Notes: generated from the letters alone by a model not told the origin. 42,139 nucleotides of DNA from an uncultured Lachnospiraceae bacterium (GCA_902762955.1 CACWQH010000018.1:1-42139), one strand, 5' to 3'; counted from the first letter of the stretch, positions 16,101 through 25,077 are shown. Made by a program: numbers and translations.

Positions 16101-16963
16101 ACGGAATAGTTAAGTCATCAATCTATGATAAGGGAACCGTACTTGTGGCTAAAAATAAGGTTGCAAAGCCAAAGGTATTTATTCCTGTATTTCCGGGTAC
16201 CAACTGTGAATATGATTCTGCCAAAGCCTTTGAAAGAGCGGGTGCTGAGGTAACTACAATAGTATTTAAGAATCAGGATGCACAGGATATAAGAGATTCG
16301 GTTGATGCGTTTGCAAAAGCCATAAGTGATAGTCAGATTATCATGTTCCCGGGTGGCTTTTCTGCCGGTGATGAACCGGATGGTTCAGGTAAATTTATCG
16401 CAACAGCCTTCAGAAATGCCAAGATTGCTGATGAGGTTATGAAGCTTCTAAATGAGCGTGACGGACTTGCACTTGGTATCTGTAACGGCTTTCAGGCGCT
16501 TATAAAGCTTGGACTTGTTCCTTATGGAGAAATCAGACCACAGACAGAGGATTCACCTACACTTGCCATGAACAGTATAGGTCGTCATCAGTCCAAGATG
16601 GTTTACACAAAGGTTGTTACAAACAAGAGTCCATGGCTTAAAAAGGCAGAGCTTGGCGGAGTCTATACAGTACCTATATCTCATGGAGAAGGAAGATTTG
16701 TGGCAAGCAAAGAGTGGATAGAAAAGCTTTTTGCAAATGGACAGGTTGCCACACAGTATGTGGATATAGATGGAAATCCGACTATGGATGAGTACTATAA
16801 TATCAATGGTTCTTACTACGCAATAGAAGGTATTACAAGTCCTGACGGAAGAGTGCTTGGTAAGATGGCACATTCAGAGCGTAGAGGAGATGCTGTTGCA
16901 ATCAATATCTATGGTGAACAGGATCAGAAGATATTCGAATCCGGTGTTGAGTATTTCCTGTAA
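13175..16963 (+). CDS. purL: Phosphoribosylformylglycinamidine synthase, large single-chain form
   Basis: Makes FGAM from FGAR, glutamine and ATP in purine synthesis. At 1262 residues it is the long form, with synthetase halves and a glutaminase in one chain. The N-terminal half contains TYWSDHCRHTTFST and NETHNHPTEIEPFGGAATC, the signature ATP/FGAR region. The glutaminase domain at the C-terminus has FPGTNCEYDSA, catalytic Cys1103 in GICNGFQAL, and SHGEGRF. The ATG at 13175 was preferred over 13154 because AAAGGAAAG precedes it. No other pur genes are adjacent, and I saw no purine riboswitch in the 90 bases upstream. Confidence 0.96.
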   Translation: MSKVRRIYVEKKDDYAVRAKELKQQFKDYLGIKTDAVRVLVRYDMEGVSDETYEKAKVTVFSEPPIDIIYEERFDMGADDKCFSMEYLPGQFDQRADSAEQCVKLLSEDENPLIKSATTYIISGNINDEQLEAIKEYVVNPVDSRITDETKPDTLVTVFEEPKDVIIFEGFKDMEEDKLNELYGSLGLAMTFNDFLHIQNYYKNEENRDPSMTEIRVLDTYWSDHCRHTTFSTELTDVKFDDGYYKEILSGTYDKYVGAMKEMYKDRDDKFVCLMDIALMAMKELRKAGKLEDMEVSDEINACSIVVPVTIDGKEEEWLVSFKNETHNHPTEIEPFGGAATCLGGAIRDPLSGRSYVYQAMRVTGAADPTVSLKDTMKGKLPQRKIVKVAAQGYSSYGNQIGLATGLVNEIYHPDYVAKRMEIGAVMGAAPRRCVKRMSSDPGDIIILLGGRTGRDGCGGATGSSKAHTESSIETCGAEVQKGNPPTERKIQRLFRREEVASLIKKCNDFGAGGVSVAIGELADGLKVDLDKVPKKYAGLDGTELAISESQERMAIVVDPKDVDTMLAYAKEENLEAVPVAVVTEEPRLVLNWRGKDIVNLSRAFLDTNGAHQETEVKVNMPDEASKYFEEKKDTKDIEKLWLSVLSDLNVCSQKGLVEMFDSSIGAGTVTMPYGGKYQLTPIQTMIAKLPVLKGKTDTVTMMSYGFDPYLSSWSPYHGSIYAVLTSVAKIAASGGDVSKIRLTFQEYFKRLGTDPYRWGQPLAALLGAYDVQMGLGLPSIGGKDSMSGTFNDIDVPPTLCSFAVDVASYMNVVTPELKNAGNILVKFNIDKDEYDIPDYQDALNKYGKLYEAIKNGLVESSYAVGFGGVIEAVSKMAFGNKLGVEIEEAYPADKLYSKDYGSIILEIKEENLDALGIPCIVIGKVTEEPEFRYGDTVISMDAALYAWTGKLEKVFPNYSNVSQEDKINDELKIENGIVKSSIYDKGTVLVAKNKVAKPKVFIPVFPGTNCEYDSAKAFERAGAEVTTIVFKNQDAQDIRDSVDAFAKAISDSQIIMFPGGFSAGDEPDGSGKFIATAFRNAKIADEVMKLLNERDGLALGICNGFQALIKLGLVPYGEIRPQTEDSPTLAMNSIGRHQSKMVYTKVVTNKSPWLKKAELGGVYTVPISHGEGRFVASKEWIEKLFANGQVATQYVDIDGNPTMDEYYNINGSYYAIEGITSPDGRVLGKMAHSERRGDAVAINIYGEQDQKIFESGVEYFL

Positions 16964-17044
16964 CAGTTTTTTTATATTTTGTTTTACATAGATTTTTATT
17001 TCATGGAACTTATTTATATTTGTCATCTGCTTATAAAATACATA

Positions 17045-17073
17045 GTGACAAAATAACAGATAAATGTTATAAT
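17045..17073 (+). promoter_or_regulatory. Probable sigma-A promoter for the chemoreceptor gene
   Basis: GTGACA (17045-17050), a 17-bp spacer and TATAAT (17068-17073). The leader would be about 85 bases. Confidence 0.55.
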
Positions 17074-17164
17074 TTTCTATGGTGTTATTTGATAAATTGC
17101 CTATGGGGGGATAAATTTATCTAAACTTGATATTATTCATAAATTGCAAGGAAGGATAAACAAT

Positions 17165-18877
17165 ATGAGAAATTTTAGAGAAAAGATTATTGTCAAAGTT
17201 ATAGTGCTGTCAGCGATTGCACTTGTTCTTACAGCTGTTTTGGTTGGTATTATAAGTATCAGATCATCAAAAAATATGATTTACAAGCTTACAAAGGAAG
17301 AGCTGATGGTAGGTGCTATACAGCTTGAAAATGAGATGTCCAATGAATATGATGGTGATTGGACCTTAGACGGTGAAAATCTATATAAAGGTGGAATCGA
17401 AGTTCAGGATGAACTTCAGGAACAGCTTGATATCCTTCATGAAAGAACAAAGCTTGATTATGCTTTGTTTTACGGTGATACAAGAAGAATGACAACTCTT
17501 ATAGATAAGCAGGGTAAGAGAATGGTTGGAACTGCAGTTACAACTGCCAATGTTCTTGATGTACTTGATTCGGGCAATGATTGTTATTCCAATAATCTTA
17601 ACATAGGCGGTAAGCCATATTACGGATACTATACTCCACTTAAAAATCCTGACGGTAAAATCGTAGGTATGGTATTTACCGGTCGTCCGGCAGCTGACGT
17701 TAAGGATGATATAGGTGATCTTGTAAAAAAGATAGTTATTGCAATAGTTATATTTAGTGCAATTAGCTGTGCAATAGGTTTCTCACTCGCAGGTCTTGTA
17801 TCCGGTAAGATGAATCTTCTTGCTGAAGATATCAAGGTAATTGCAGGTGGAGACCTTACAAGAGACGTTGAATTTGTACTTACGAAGAGACCTGATGAAA
17901 TCGGAGCTATTGCGAGAGCGGTATCTGAATTAAAGAATAAGCTTTCTGAAGTTATAGGCAATACCAAAACTCTTGCCGATCAGATAAAGGCTTCAGGTTA
18001 TGATCTGTCGTCATCGGCATCTGGCGCTGCAGAGGCATCGAGCCAGGTTGTTTCAGCCGTTGAGGATATTACAAAGGGTTCACTTTCACAGGCAGAAAGT
18101 GTTCAGACTTCTTCTGAAAATACTAACCAGATTGGTGATGATATAGAGGGAATCACAGATAATATACATACTCTCAATGAACTTGTTGACAGCATGAAGG
18201 ATGCAAGTGACAGAGCGATGATAGCTATGGAAGACCTGCTTGCTCAAAATGGTGATGTAACAGAGGCCGTAAGCTCTATCAGAGGCGTTATTGAAAATAC
18301 AGCAAATTCTGTTCAGGAGATATCACAGATGACTCAGATTATCTCTGAGATAGCAGACCAGACCAACCTCCTTTCATTAAATGCAACCATAGAGGCTGCA
18401 AGAGCTGGAGAGTCAGGAAGAGGCTTTGCGGTAGTTGCATCTGAAATATCCAATCTTGCAACCCAGTCACAGGATGCTGTTGTTAAGATTGAAGAGGTTA
18501 CCCAGAAGCTGGTTGAGGATTCAATTAGTTCAGTTCAGACAGTTGATTCGCTTGTTTTCGAATTTGAGACTCAGTCCGATAAGATTATGCTTACAAGAGA
18601 AGATATGAGCGCACTTTCTGAAAATGCAACAAGAGTTCAAAGCTCGGTTTCAGATACAGGTGATAAGGCAGACACAATCAATGTTACAAAGGAAAGTCTT
18701 ATCAATATCATGGAAGACTTATCCGCAATATCAGAAGAAAATGCTGCATCAACAGAGGAAACCAATGCATCTATGGAAGAGCTTAATTCAACCTTCCAGA
18801 TAATTTCCCAGAATGCAGTCAGCTTACAAACAATAGCAGAACAGCTAAGAAAGCAAATTGCATTTTTTAAAGTATAA
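17165..18877 (+). CDS. Methyl-accepting chemotaxis protein
   Basis: A 570-residue chemoreceptor. TM1 is at about 11-31, then an extracytoplasmic single-Cache-like sensor (about 35-180, with [14 protein letters not shown]), TM2 at about 188-212, HAMP, and a long coiled-coil signalling domain. The hairpin tip ([21 protein letters not shown], from residue 396) is the part that contacts CheA and CheW. There is no obvious C-terminal CheR tether. Start ATG 17165 follows AAGGAAGGA. It is monocistronic, with its own promoter and terminator. Ligand unknown. Confidence 0.95.
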   Translation: MRNFREKIIVKVIVLSAIALVLTAVLVGIISIRSSKNMIYKLTKEELMVGAIQLENEMSNEYDGDWTLDGENLYKGGIEVQDELQEQLDILHERTKLDYALFYGDTRRMTTLIDKQGKRMVGTAVTTANVLDVLDSGNDCYSNNLNIGGKPYYGYYTPLKNPDGKIVGMVFTGRPAADVKDDIGDLVKKIVIAIVIFSAISCAIGFSLAGLVSGKMNLLAEDIKVIAGGDLTRDVEFVLTKRPDEIGAIARAVSELKNKLSEVIGNTKTLADQIKASGYDLSSSASGAAEASSQVVSAVEDITKGSLSQAESVQTSSENTNQIGDDIEGITDNIHTLNELVDSMKDASDRAMIAMEDLLAQNGDVTEAVSSIRGVIENTANSVQEISQMTQIISEIADQTNLLSLNATIEAARAGESGRGFAVVASEISNLATQSQDAVVKIEEVTQKLVEDSISSVQTVDSLVFEFETQSDKIMLTREDMSALSENATRVQSSVSDTGDKADTINVTKESLINIMEDLSAISEENAASTEETNASMEELNSTFQIISQNAVSLQTIAEQLRKQIAFFKV

Positions 18878-18890
18878 TTTAAAATTTTTA

Positions 18891-18920
18891 ACTGCCGCAT
18901 TATTATGCGGCAGTTTTTTT
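18891..18920 (+). terminator. Intrinsic terminator of the chemoreceptor gene
   Basis: ACTGCCGCAT (18891-18900), loop TATT, ATGCGGCAGT (18905-18914), then a run of T. The stem is a perfect 10 bp. Confidence 0.92.
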
Positions 18921-18921
18921 G

Positions 18922-18950
18922 TTGAAATATTAGGTGTGCTGTGTTACAAT
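18922..18950 (+). promoter_or_regulatory. Sigma-A promoter for typA
   Basis: TTGAAA (18922-18927), a 17-bp spacer and TACAAT (18945-18950). It begins immediately after the T-run of the upstream terminator. Confidence 0.6.
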
Positions 18951-19004
18951 AACAAGGTTTTTAAAGGTATATAAGAATTATTATAAAAGAGGAAGATAAT
19001 CGAT

Positions 19005-20843
19005 ATGAAGATAACAAGAGAAGATGTAAGAAATGTTGCGATAATTGCACACGTTGATCATGGTAAGACAACACTTGTGGATGAGCTTTTAAAACAAAGC
19101 GGTGTATTTCGTGAGAATCAGGAAGTAGCAGAAAGAGTAATGGACTCAAATGATATCGAAAGAGAAAGAGGTATAACCATTCTTTCCAAAAATACAGCAG
19201 TTACTTATGGCAATACTAAGATTAATATCATTGATACTCCGGGACATGCGGATTTCGGTGGAGAGGTTGAGCGTGTTCTTAAGATGGTTGATGGTGTTAT
19301 ACTTGTTGTTGATGCATTTGAGGGTGCTATGCCACAGACAAAATTTGTGCTTAAGAAGGCACTTGAGCTTGATCTTAATGTTATTGTTTGTATCAATAAG
19401 ATAGACAGACCGGAAGCAAGACCTGCCGAAGTAGAAGAAGAGGTGCTCGAGCTTTTAATAGAGCTTGATGCCAATGAAAAGCAGTTGGATTGTCCTTTCG
19501 TATATGCTTCAGCAAGAGATGGATATGCATCTTATAGTCCGGACGAGCCGGGAACGGATATGAAGCCTATATTTGAGACTATAATAAAGTCGATTCCTGC
19601 ACCTACAGGTGATCCTGATGCGGGTACGCAGGTGCTTATAAGTACTATAGATTACAATGAGTATGTAGGAAGAATAGGTGTCGGTAAGGTTGATAACGGA
19701 ATTCTTAAGCTTAATCAGGAATGTGTAATCGTTAATGCTCATGAGCTTGAGAAAAAGGTTAAGGTTAAGATTGGTAAGCTTTATGAATTTGACGGATTAA
19801 ACAAGGTTGAGGTTAATGAGGCCGGTATAGGTTCAATAGTAGCCATATCGGGTATTTCGGATATTCATATTGGTGATACTATATGCTCGCCGGAGAATCC
19901 TGAGCCGATACCATTCCAGAAGATTTCCGAGCCGACGATTTCTATGGATTTTATGGTAAATGATTCTCCGCTTTCAGGCAAGGAAGGAAAGTTTGTAACC
20001 TCAAGACATCTAAGAGACAGACTTTTCAGAGAGTTAAATACGGATGTTTCCTTAAGAGTTGAAGAAACAGATACTACAGAGTGCTTTAAGGTATCCGGAC
20101 GTGGCGAGCTTCATCTTTCGGTTCTTATTGAAAATATGAGGAGAGAGGGATATGAGTTTGCTGTAAGTAAGGCTGAGGTTATATATAAAGAGGATGAAAA
20201 GGGTAAAAAGCTCGAACCGTTTGAGCTTGCAGTTATAGATGTACCGGATGAGTTTTCAGGAACGGTTATAAATATGCTTAACAATCGTAAGGGCGAGCTT
20301 CAGGGTATGGCACCTACCGGAAATGGTACAACCAGACTTGAGTTTTTGATTCCGTCTCGCGGCCTTATCGGCTTTAGAGGTGATTTTATGACCGCTACAA
20401 AGGGTAACGGAATTATAAATACCTTATTTGAAGGCTATGAGTCATATAAGGGGGATATGTCATATAGAAGTCAGGGTTCGCTTATAGCTTTTGAGGCCGG
20501 TGAGGCAATTACCTACGGACTTTTTAATGCTCAGGAAAGGGGAACTCTTTTTATAGGTCCGGGTGAGCAGGTTTACGGTGGTATGGTAGTCGGCCAGTGT
20601 GGAAAGACCGAGGATATAGAGGTAAATGTATGTAAGAAGAAACAGCTTACCAATACCCGTGCTTCAGGTTCTGATGAGGCACTTAAGCTTACGCCGCCTA
20701 AGATTCTAAGCTTGGAGCAGGCACTTGACTTTATTGATACTGACGAGCTTCTTGAGATAACTCCGGAGCATATACGTATCAGAAAGAAGATACTTGATCC
20801 AACACTGCGTATGCGTGCTAAAAGAGCTATGCAGACAAGCTAA
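19005..20843 (+). CDS. typA: Ribosome-associated translational GTPase TypA/BipA
   Basis: A 612-residue GTPase of the EF-G-like family that binds ribosomes and helps assembly and stress adaptation. The P-loop AHVDHGKT is at 15-22. RERGITI in switch I, DTPGHADF (G3) and NKID (G4) are all present. The later RGELHLSVLIENMRREGYEF and the C-terminal domain GSDEALKLTPPKILSLEQALDFI are characteristic of TypA and separate it from LepA and EF-G. Start ATG 19005 follows GAGGAAG. It has its own promoter; there is no clear terminator before the HAD gene about 80 bases on. Confidence 0.96.
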   Translation: MKITREDVRNVAIIAHVDHGKTTLVDELLKQSGVFRENQEVAERVMDSNDIERERGITILSKNTAVTYGNTKINIIDTPGHADFGGEVERVLKMVDGVILVVDAFEGAMPQTKFVLKKALELDLNVIVCINKIDRPEARPAEVEEEVLELLIELDANEKQLDCPFVYASARDGYASYSPDEPGTDMKPIFETIIKSIPAPTGDPDAGTQVLISTIDYNEYVGRIGVGKVDNGILKLNQECVIVNAHELEKKVKVKIGKLYEFDGLNKVEVNEAGIGSIVAISGISDIHIGDTICSPENPEPIPFQKISEPTISMDFMVNDSPLSGKEGKFVTSRHLRDRLFRELNTDVSLRVEETDTTECFKVSGRGELHLSVLIENMRREGYEFAVSKAEVIYKEDEKGKKLEPFELAVIDVPDEFSGTVINMLNNRKGELQGMAPTGNGTTRLEFLIPSRGLIGFRGDFMTATKGNGIINTLFEGYESYKGDMSYRSQGSLIAFEAGEAITYGLFNAQERGTLFIGPGEQVYGGMVVGQCGKTEDIEVNVCKKKQLTNTRASGSDEALKLTPPKILSLEQALDFIDTDELLEITPEHIRIRKKILDPTLRMRAKRAMQTS

Positions 20844-20925
20844 TACTTTGGAATAATAAGAGAGACATAATTATTAATTATAGATTGCATGTAATAAAAG
20901 ATTTTTTAATTGATGGGATAAAAAT

Positions 20926-21579
20926 ATGAGCTATAATACTGTGATTTTTGATTTAGACGGAACGCTTTTAGATACACTGGATGATTTATCAGACAGTGTC
21001 AATTATGCACTTTCAAAAATGAATTATCCGTTAAGGAAAAAAAGTGAAATAAGATTTTTTTTAGGAAACGGGATAAAGAGGCTTATGAAGCTGTCTGTAC
21101 CTGACGGAATACCGGATGTGGACTTTGATAAGACATTTAATTATTTTAAAGAGTATTATAATGTCCACAATCAGGATAAGACAAAACCTTATGACGGTGT
21201 GATTACACTTATGCATGACCTTAAAAATAAAGGTATTAAGATGGCTATTGTATCCAACAAGGTTCAAAGTGCAGTTGACCAGCTTAGAGAAAAGTTTTTC
21301 AGTGATGTTATCGATATAGCTATCGGTGACAGTCCTGATATAAAAAGAAAGCCTGAGCCGGACTCCTGCTTTAAAGCACTTAAGCTTTTGAACAGCAGCA
21401 TAGAAGAATCGGTATATGTGGGTGATTCTGAGGTGGACATGGCTACCGCAAAAAATGCAGGTCTTGATTTAATAATCTGTCTTTGGGGCTTTAGGGACAG
21501 AGATTTTCTAATAGAAAAAGGAGCAAAGGTTTTTGCCGAAAAACCGGCAGATATTGAAAGGGAGGTACTTAAGAAATGA
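20926..21579 (+). CDS. HAD-superfamily phosphatase (phosphoglycolate phosphatase-like)
   Basis: A 217-residue HAD hydrolase. Motif I is FDLDGT with nucleophile Asp9 and Asp11, followed by LLDTLDDL. Motif II is at AIVSNK, and motif III/IV at KRKPEP and YVGDSEVDM. The helical cap between motifs I and II places it with Gph/PpaX-type enzymes acting on small phosphate esters. Its stop overlaps the ATG of pncB by 4 bases (ATGA), so the two are translationally coupled. It could dephosphorylate an NAD-related or damaged metabolite, but that is inference. Confidence 0.88.
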   Translation: MSYNTVIFDLDGTLLDTLDDLSDSVNYALSKMNYPLRKKSEIRFFLGNGIKRLMKLSVPDGIPDVDFDKTFNYFKEYYNVHNQDKTKPYDGVITLMHDLKNKGIKMAIVSNKVQSAVDQLREKFFSDVIDIAIGDSPDIKRKPEPDSCFKALKLLNSSIEESVYVGDSEVDMATAKNAGLDLIICLWGFRDRDFLIEKGAKVFAEKPADIEREVLKK

Positions 21580-23024
21580 GAAATCTTACGATGCTTATGG
21601 ATTATTATGAGCTTACGATGTCCAATGGATATTTTAAAAAGGGATATAAGGACAGAATTGCCGTATTTGATATGTTCTATCGTAATAATCCGGACAATGG
21701 TGGTTTTGTGGTATCAGCAGGACTTGAACAGCTTATCGAATATATTCAAAATCTTTCATTTAATGATGAGGATATAGAATATTTAAGAAAAAAAGGTGAA
21801 TTTTCAGAGGATTTTTTAGAGTATCTAAAGAATTTCAAATTTACCGGTAATATAGATGCAGTTCCTGAAGGAACCATAGTTTATCCAAACACTCCGCTTG
21901 TTACGGTAACTGCACCGGTTATAGAGGCTCAGCTCCTTGAAACTATGCTTTTACTTACAATCAATTTCCAGTCACTTATCGCAACAAAGGCTTCAAGAAT
22001 TTGTCGTGCAGCGGGGGATACCGGAGCTATTGTTATGGAATTCGGTGCAAGACGTGCACATGGTGCAGATGCAGCTACTCTTGGTGCAAGAGCAGCATAT
22101 ATAGGTGGAGCGGCAGCAACCGCTACAGTGCTTGCAGATGAAATGTTTGGGGTTCCTGCCATAGGAACAATGGCGCATAGCTGGGTTCAGTTTTTTGATA
22201 ATGAATATGAGGCGTTTAAGGCTTATGCGGAGGTTTATCCTGATAATTGTGTGCTTCTTATCGATACCTTTGACATCCTTAAGAGTGGTCTTGTAAATGC
22301 AATTAAGGTTGCAAAAGAGGTTCTTGAACCGATGGGCAAGAGACTTAAGGGTGTAAGAATTGACAGCGGAGACCTTGCGTATTTCTCAAAGAAGATAAGA
22401 AAACAGCTTGATGCGAACGGCATGGAGGATTGTAATGTCGTTGTTTCAAACAGTGTAGATGAATATCTTATAAGATCCTTAAATAAGCAGGGTGCAAGGA
22501 TTAACTCATATGGTGTTGGAGAAAGAATGATTACATCAAAGTCTGATCCTGTATTTGGTGGAGTTTACAAGCTTGTTGCCGTTAAGGATGGAAAAGACGG
22601 AGAGTATGTTCCAAAGATTAAGATATCTGAAAATGTTGAAAAAATCACCAATCCGGGTAAAAAGAGACTTTGGAGAATCTTTAGCAAAGAGACAGGATAT
22701 GGTTTGGCAGATTTAATAACTCTTAATGATGAAGAGGTTAAAGGTGATGAACCATTTGCTTATGTGGATCCTAAAAAGCCTTGGAAGAAGATGAAGTTTG
22801 AAAATGTTGATGTTAAGGAACTTCAGGTACCTATATTTAAGGATGGTGAGCTTGTATATAATAAGCCGGAATTAAAAGAAATTAAAGCTTATGTAGCTGA
22901 CCAGCTTAAGAATAAGGTATGGGAGGAAGAGCAGCGTTATGAAAATCCGCATATTCATTATGTAGATTTATCCAAGAAGCTTTATGATACTAAGGTTAAG
23001 ATGCTTGAAGATAATCAGCAGTAA
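21576..23024 (+). CDS. pncB: Nicotinate phosphoribosyltransferase
   Basis: Converts nicotinate and PRPP to nicotinate mononucleotide in NAD salvage, with ATP hydrolysis. The 482-residue length fits the long clostridial form. Landmarks: LMDYYELTMSNGYFK at the N-terminus; FGARRAHGADAA; GTMAHSWVQFF, the region of the phosphorylated His; and VRIDSGDLAYFSKKIR followed by SNSVDEYLI. It is coupled to the HAD gene by a 4-base overlap. sigG lies 86 bases downstream with no hairpin between. Confidence 0.95.
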   Translation: MRNLTMLMDYYELTMSNGYFKKGYKDRIAVFDMFYRNNPDNGGFVVSAGLEQLIEYIQNLSFNDEDIEYLRKKGEFSEDFLEYLKNFKFTGNIDAVPEGTIVYPNTPLVTVTAPVIEAQLLETMLLLTINFQSLIATKASRICRAAGDTGAIVMEFGARRAHGADAATLGARAAYIGGAAATATVLADEMFGVPAIGTMAHSWVQFFDNEYEAFKAYAEVYPDNCVLLIDTFDILKSGLVNAIKVAKEVLEPMGKRLKGVRIDSGDLAYFSKKIRKQLDANGMEDCNVVVSNSVDEYLIRSLNKQGARINSYGVGERMITSKSDPVFGGVYKLVAVKDGKDGEYVPKIKISENVEKITNPGKKRLWRIFSKETGYGLADLITLNDEEVKGDEPFAYVDPKKPWKKMKFENVDVKELQVPIFKDGELVYNKPELKEIKAYVADQLKNKVWEEEQRYENPHIHYVDLSKKLYDTKVKMLEDNQQ

Positions 23025-23110
23025 AGATTTACCAGCTTAAAAATTGAATAGAAAACTCTGTAAATGTTAATCCTTTAAAGTGTAGATTTTATACTTTGGA
23101 GGAATAAAAG

Positions 23111-23890
23111 ATGGCACTTAATAAGGTGGTTATTTGCGGAGTTAACACATCAAAGCTTCCTTTACTTTCCGAAGAAGAAAAGGAAGCTTTGTTTGATCGT
23201 ATAGATAAGGGTGACAAGGAAGCACGAGAGGAATTTATAAAAGGAAACCTAAGATTAGTATTAAGCGTGATTCAACGTTTCGCAGGAAATAATGCGGAAA
23301 ATGCCGATGATTTATTTCAGGTTGGATGTATAGGTCTGATAAAGGCCATTGATAATTTTGACAGAAATATGGATGTAAAATTCTCAACCTATGCGGTTCC
23401 GATGATAATAGGTGAGTGTAGGAGATATATGAGAGATAATAATGCCATAAGAGTTTCAAGATCATTAAGAGATATCGCATATAAGGCTATTTATGCCAAG
23501 GATTTACTTACAAAGAAGCTTGACAGGGAACCAACGATTAAGGAAATTGCCGATGAAGTGGATATGCCGGAGGAGGATATTATCAATGCACTTGATGCCA
23601 TAGCTACTCCGATGTCTTTGTTTGAACCGGTTTATCAGGAAGGTCAGGATGTTCTTTATCTTATGGATCAGATAAGTGATAAGAAAAACCGTGAGGAAAA
23701 CTGGGTTGAAAATATGGCTCTGAAGGATGCTATGGATAGGCTTGATGACAGAGAATATAACATAATAAAATTAAGATTTTTTGAAGGTAAAACTCAGACC
23801 GAGGTTGCTGATGAAATCTCGATATCACAGGCACAGGTTAGCCGCCTTGAAAAAAGCGCAATAAAAAGTATGAGAAATTATCTGAGATAA
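23111..23890 (+). CDS. sigG: Sporulation sigma factor SigG
   Basis: A 259-residue sigma-70 family factor that drives late forespore genes. Nearly every segment matches SigG: the N-terminal NKVVICGVNTSKLP, region 2 (NLRLVLSVIQRF, DLFQVGCIGLIKAIDNFD, KFSTYAVPMIIGECRRY), region 3 (IRVSRSLRDIAYKA) and region 4 (GKTQTEVADEISISQAQVSRLEKSAIKSM). Start ATG 23111 follows TTTGGAGGA. It normally follows spoIIGA-sigE, but here pncB is upstream and neither gene is present. I found no convincing SigF/SigG promoter in front. A long hairpin element follows the stop. Confidence 0.95.
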   Translation: MALNKVVICGVNTSKLPLLSEEEKEALFDRIDKGDKEAREEFIKGNLRLVLSVIQRFAGNNAENADDLFQVGCIGLIKAIDNFDRNMDVKFSTYAVPMIIGECRRYMRDNNAIRVSRSLRDIAYKAIYAKDLLTKKLDREPTIKEIADEVDMPEEDIINALDAIATPMSLFEPVYQEGQDVLYLMDQISDKKNREENWVENMALKDAMDRLDDREYNIIKLRFFEGKTQTEVADEISISQAQVSRLEKSAIKSMRNYLR

Positions 23891-24033
23891 TATGTCGTGG
23901 GCATGAGCCGTCACATAATACAAAAAGACTGTAAAAATGCGTAAAGCATGGCGTTAAGTAACACGTGCCATGCTTGCGCATTTTTTACAGTCAAAAGTTG
24001 AAAATGTGAAAAGGCTTATGCCCATGACATATT
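23889..24033 (+). repeat. Long nested hairpin element, copy A (3' of sigG)
   Basis: Outer arms 23889-23909 and 24013-24033 pair over 21 bp with two G-U pairs if read as plus-strand RNA. An inner stem (about 23928-23944 with 23972-23991) leads to core GCATGGC (23946-23952), loop GTTAAGTAACACGT (23953-23966) and GCCATGC (23967-23973). Core and loop are the exact reverse complement of copy D at 34782-34809. It lies between the convergent sigG and pilin genes and could end both transcripts. Confidence 0.85.
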
Positions 24034-24036
24034 AAT

Positions 24037-24675
24037 TTATTGTGCATCATTTGGCGTTCCGAGCGCATCATATCTTGGATCAACTTCAGTCCAAATCATA
24101 TAACATTGACGACCTTTTCCCATATCATTTACACCATCTTTTGATATAAAATATCTGTTGTCATTCATACCGGCACCGACAAAGATGTAAATATTTTGAT
24201 TCTTATCTGCGCAGATAATCCATTCATCAAGTACATTATCTTTTTCAAATTTTAAAGGAACCAAATCATTTTCTATATAGGATTTAACTAAAGTTGCAAG
24301 AGAATTCTTATCAAATCCGTTTGGCATCGCAGTGTTTATTAAGTGAAAATCCATTGCATATCTGGCATGAGAACCGGTTGGAACATTGGCATAACCTATA
24401 ACACGATAGTATTTATTAAAGCTTGGATTAGCTTCCATATTATTACCGTATGTACTTGTTGCATAATCCAAGAATTCTGCAAATTCTTCATCACCTACAT
24501 AAGCTGCTTGAAGCGATTTGCCGATAGTTTCAGCTGCAGCTTTGTCCCTTGCTTTTCTTGCTTTATTGATATATCTGATTAGTCCGGGAGCCATTAATCC
24601 GGCTAAAATTGCCATTATAGCAATAACAATTATAAGCTCAACTAAGGTGAAACCGGAATTTTTTGTCTTTTTCAT
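24037..24675 (-). CDS. Orphan type IV pilin-like protein
   Basis: A 212-residue protein with a classic class III signal: short basic leader MKKTKNSG, cleavage before Phe, then FTLVELIIVIAIMAILAGLMAPGLI as the hydrophobic assembly helix with Glu at +5. A larger extracellular domain follows (about 45-212), with no recognised fold. I chose ATG 24675 since AAAGGGGA lies upstream and it gives the normal leader length. No pilus assembly ATPase, platform or prepilin peptidase gene is nearby, so it must use machinery encoded elsewhere. It has its own promoter. Confidence 0.88.
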   Translation of the reverse strand: MKKTKNSGFTLVELIIVIAIMAILAGLMAPGLIRYINKARKARDKAAAETIGKSLQAAYVGDEEFAEFLDYATSTYGNNMEANPSFNKYYRVIGYANVPTGSHARYAMDFHLINTAMPNGFDKNSLATLVKSYIENDLVPLKFEKDNVLDEWIICADKNQNIYIFVGAGMNDNRYFISKDGVNDMGKGRQCYMIWTEVDPRYDALGTPNDAQ

Positions 24676-24724
24676 ATTGTCATCCCCTTTATAATATCGC
24701 ATTTAACAAGTATTATCAATATAA

Positions 24725-24754
24725 ATTATAAATTAAAAATGAATTATATGTCAA
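24725..24754 (-). promoter_or_regulatory. Sigma-A promoter for the pilin-like gene
   Basis: On the minus strand: TTGACA (24754-24749), an 18-bp spacer and TATAAT (24730-24725). It lies between the small upstream gene and the pilin start. Confidence 0.65.
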
Positions 24755-24783
24755 TAAATATTATCTGAAAGATAAAAGCTATC

Positions 24784-25059
24784 CTAAGCTTCATCATCCC
24801 GGGAAGGATTTGCTTTAAAGCCTTCAAGTTCTTCGTCCTCGGCAGGAAGGTCATCATATAAAAGCTGTCCGATATCCAGGTCAACATTGTCAAGGCTTTC
24901 GAGTATGGCTGCATCTGAGTTTTTAGGATTAATTTCTTCGTTTAAAGCTTCGATAGTTTTCTTGTCAAGTCCGGTCATGAGTACAACTTCATCAACTTCT
25001 ATTTTTCCCTTTAACATTCTTTTTGCCACATCAAGCTTTGCTTTGTCGGTTTTATTCAT
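24784..25059 (-). CDS. Small acidic protein of unknown function
   Basis: A 91-residue protein ending in a strongly acidic tail (LPAEDEELEGF...RDDEA). The N-terminal half (AKRMLKGKIEVDEVVLMTGLDKKTIEAL) looks like a short helical segment resembling a helix-turn-helix or the tail of Rpn/PD-(D/E)XK-type proteins; that likeness is weak. The start is uncertain: ATG 25059 lies 11 bases after GGAG, while an in-frame TTG at 25065 lies 5 bases after it. It follows argH by 18 bases on the same strand and is probably co-transcribed. No function can be assigned. Confidence 0.65.
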   Translation of the reverse strand: MNKTDKAKLDVAKRMLKGKIEVDEVVLMTGLDKKTIEALNEEINPKNSDAAILESLDNVDLDIGQLLYDDLPAEDEELEGFKANPSRDDEA

Positions 25060-25077
25060 GGTCAATAATTCTCCTTT

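Noticed and set aside
23044-23075. SigF/SigG-type promoter before sigG
   Set aside because: GAATA is a passable -35, but the sequence 15-16 bases on matches the -10 consensus at only about five of eight positions.
24784-24960. Remnant of a PD-(D/E)XK (Rpn) transposase in the small acidic protein
   Set aside because: Only a short helical stretch is similar and no nuclease residues are present. The gene has a ribosome site and a full reading frame.
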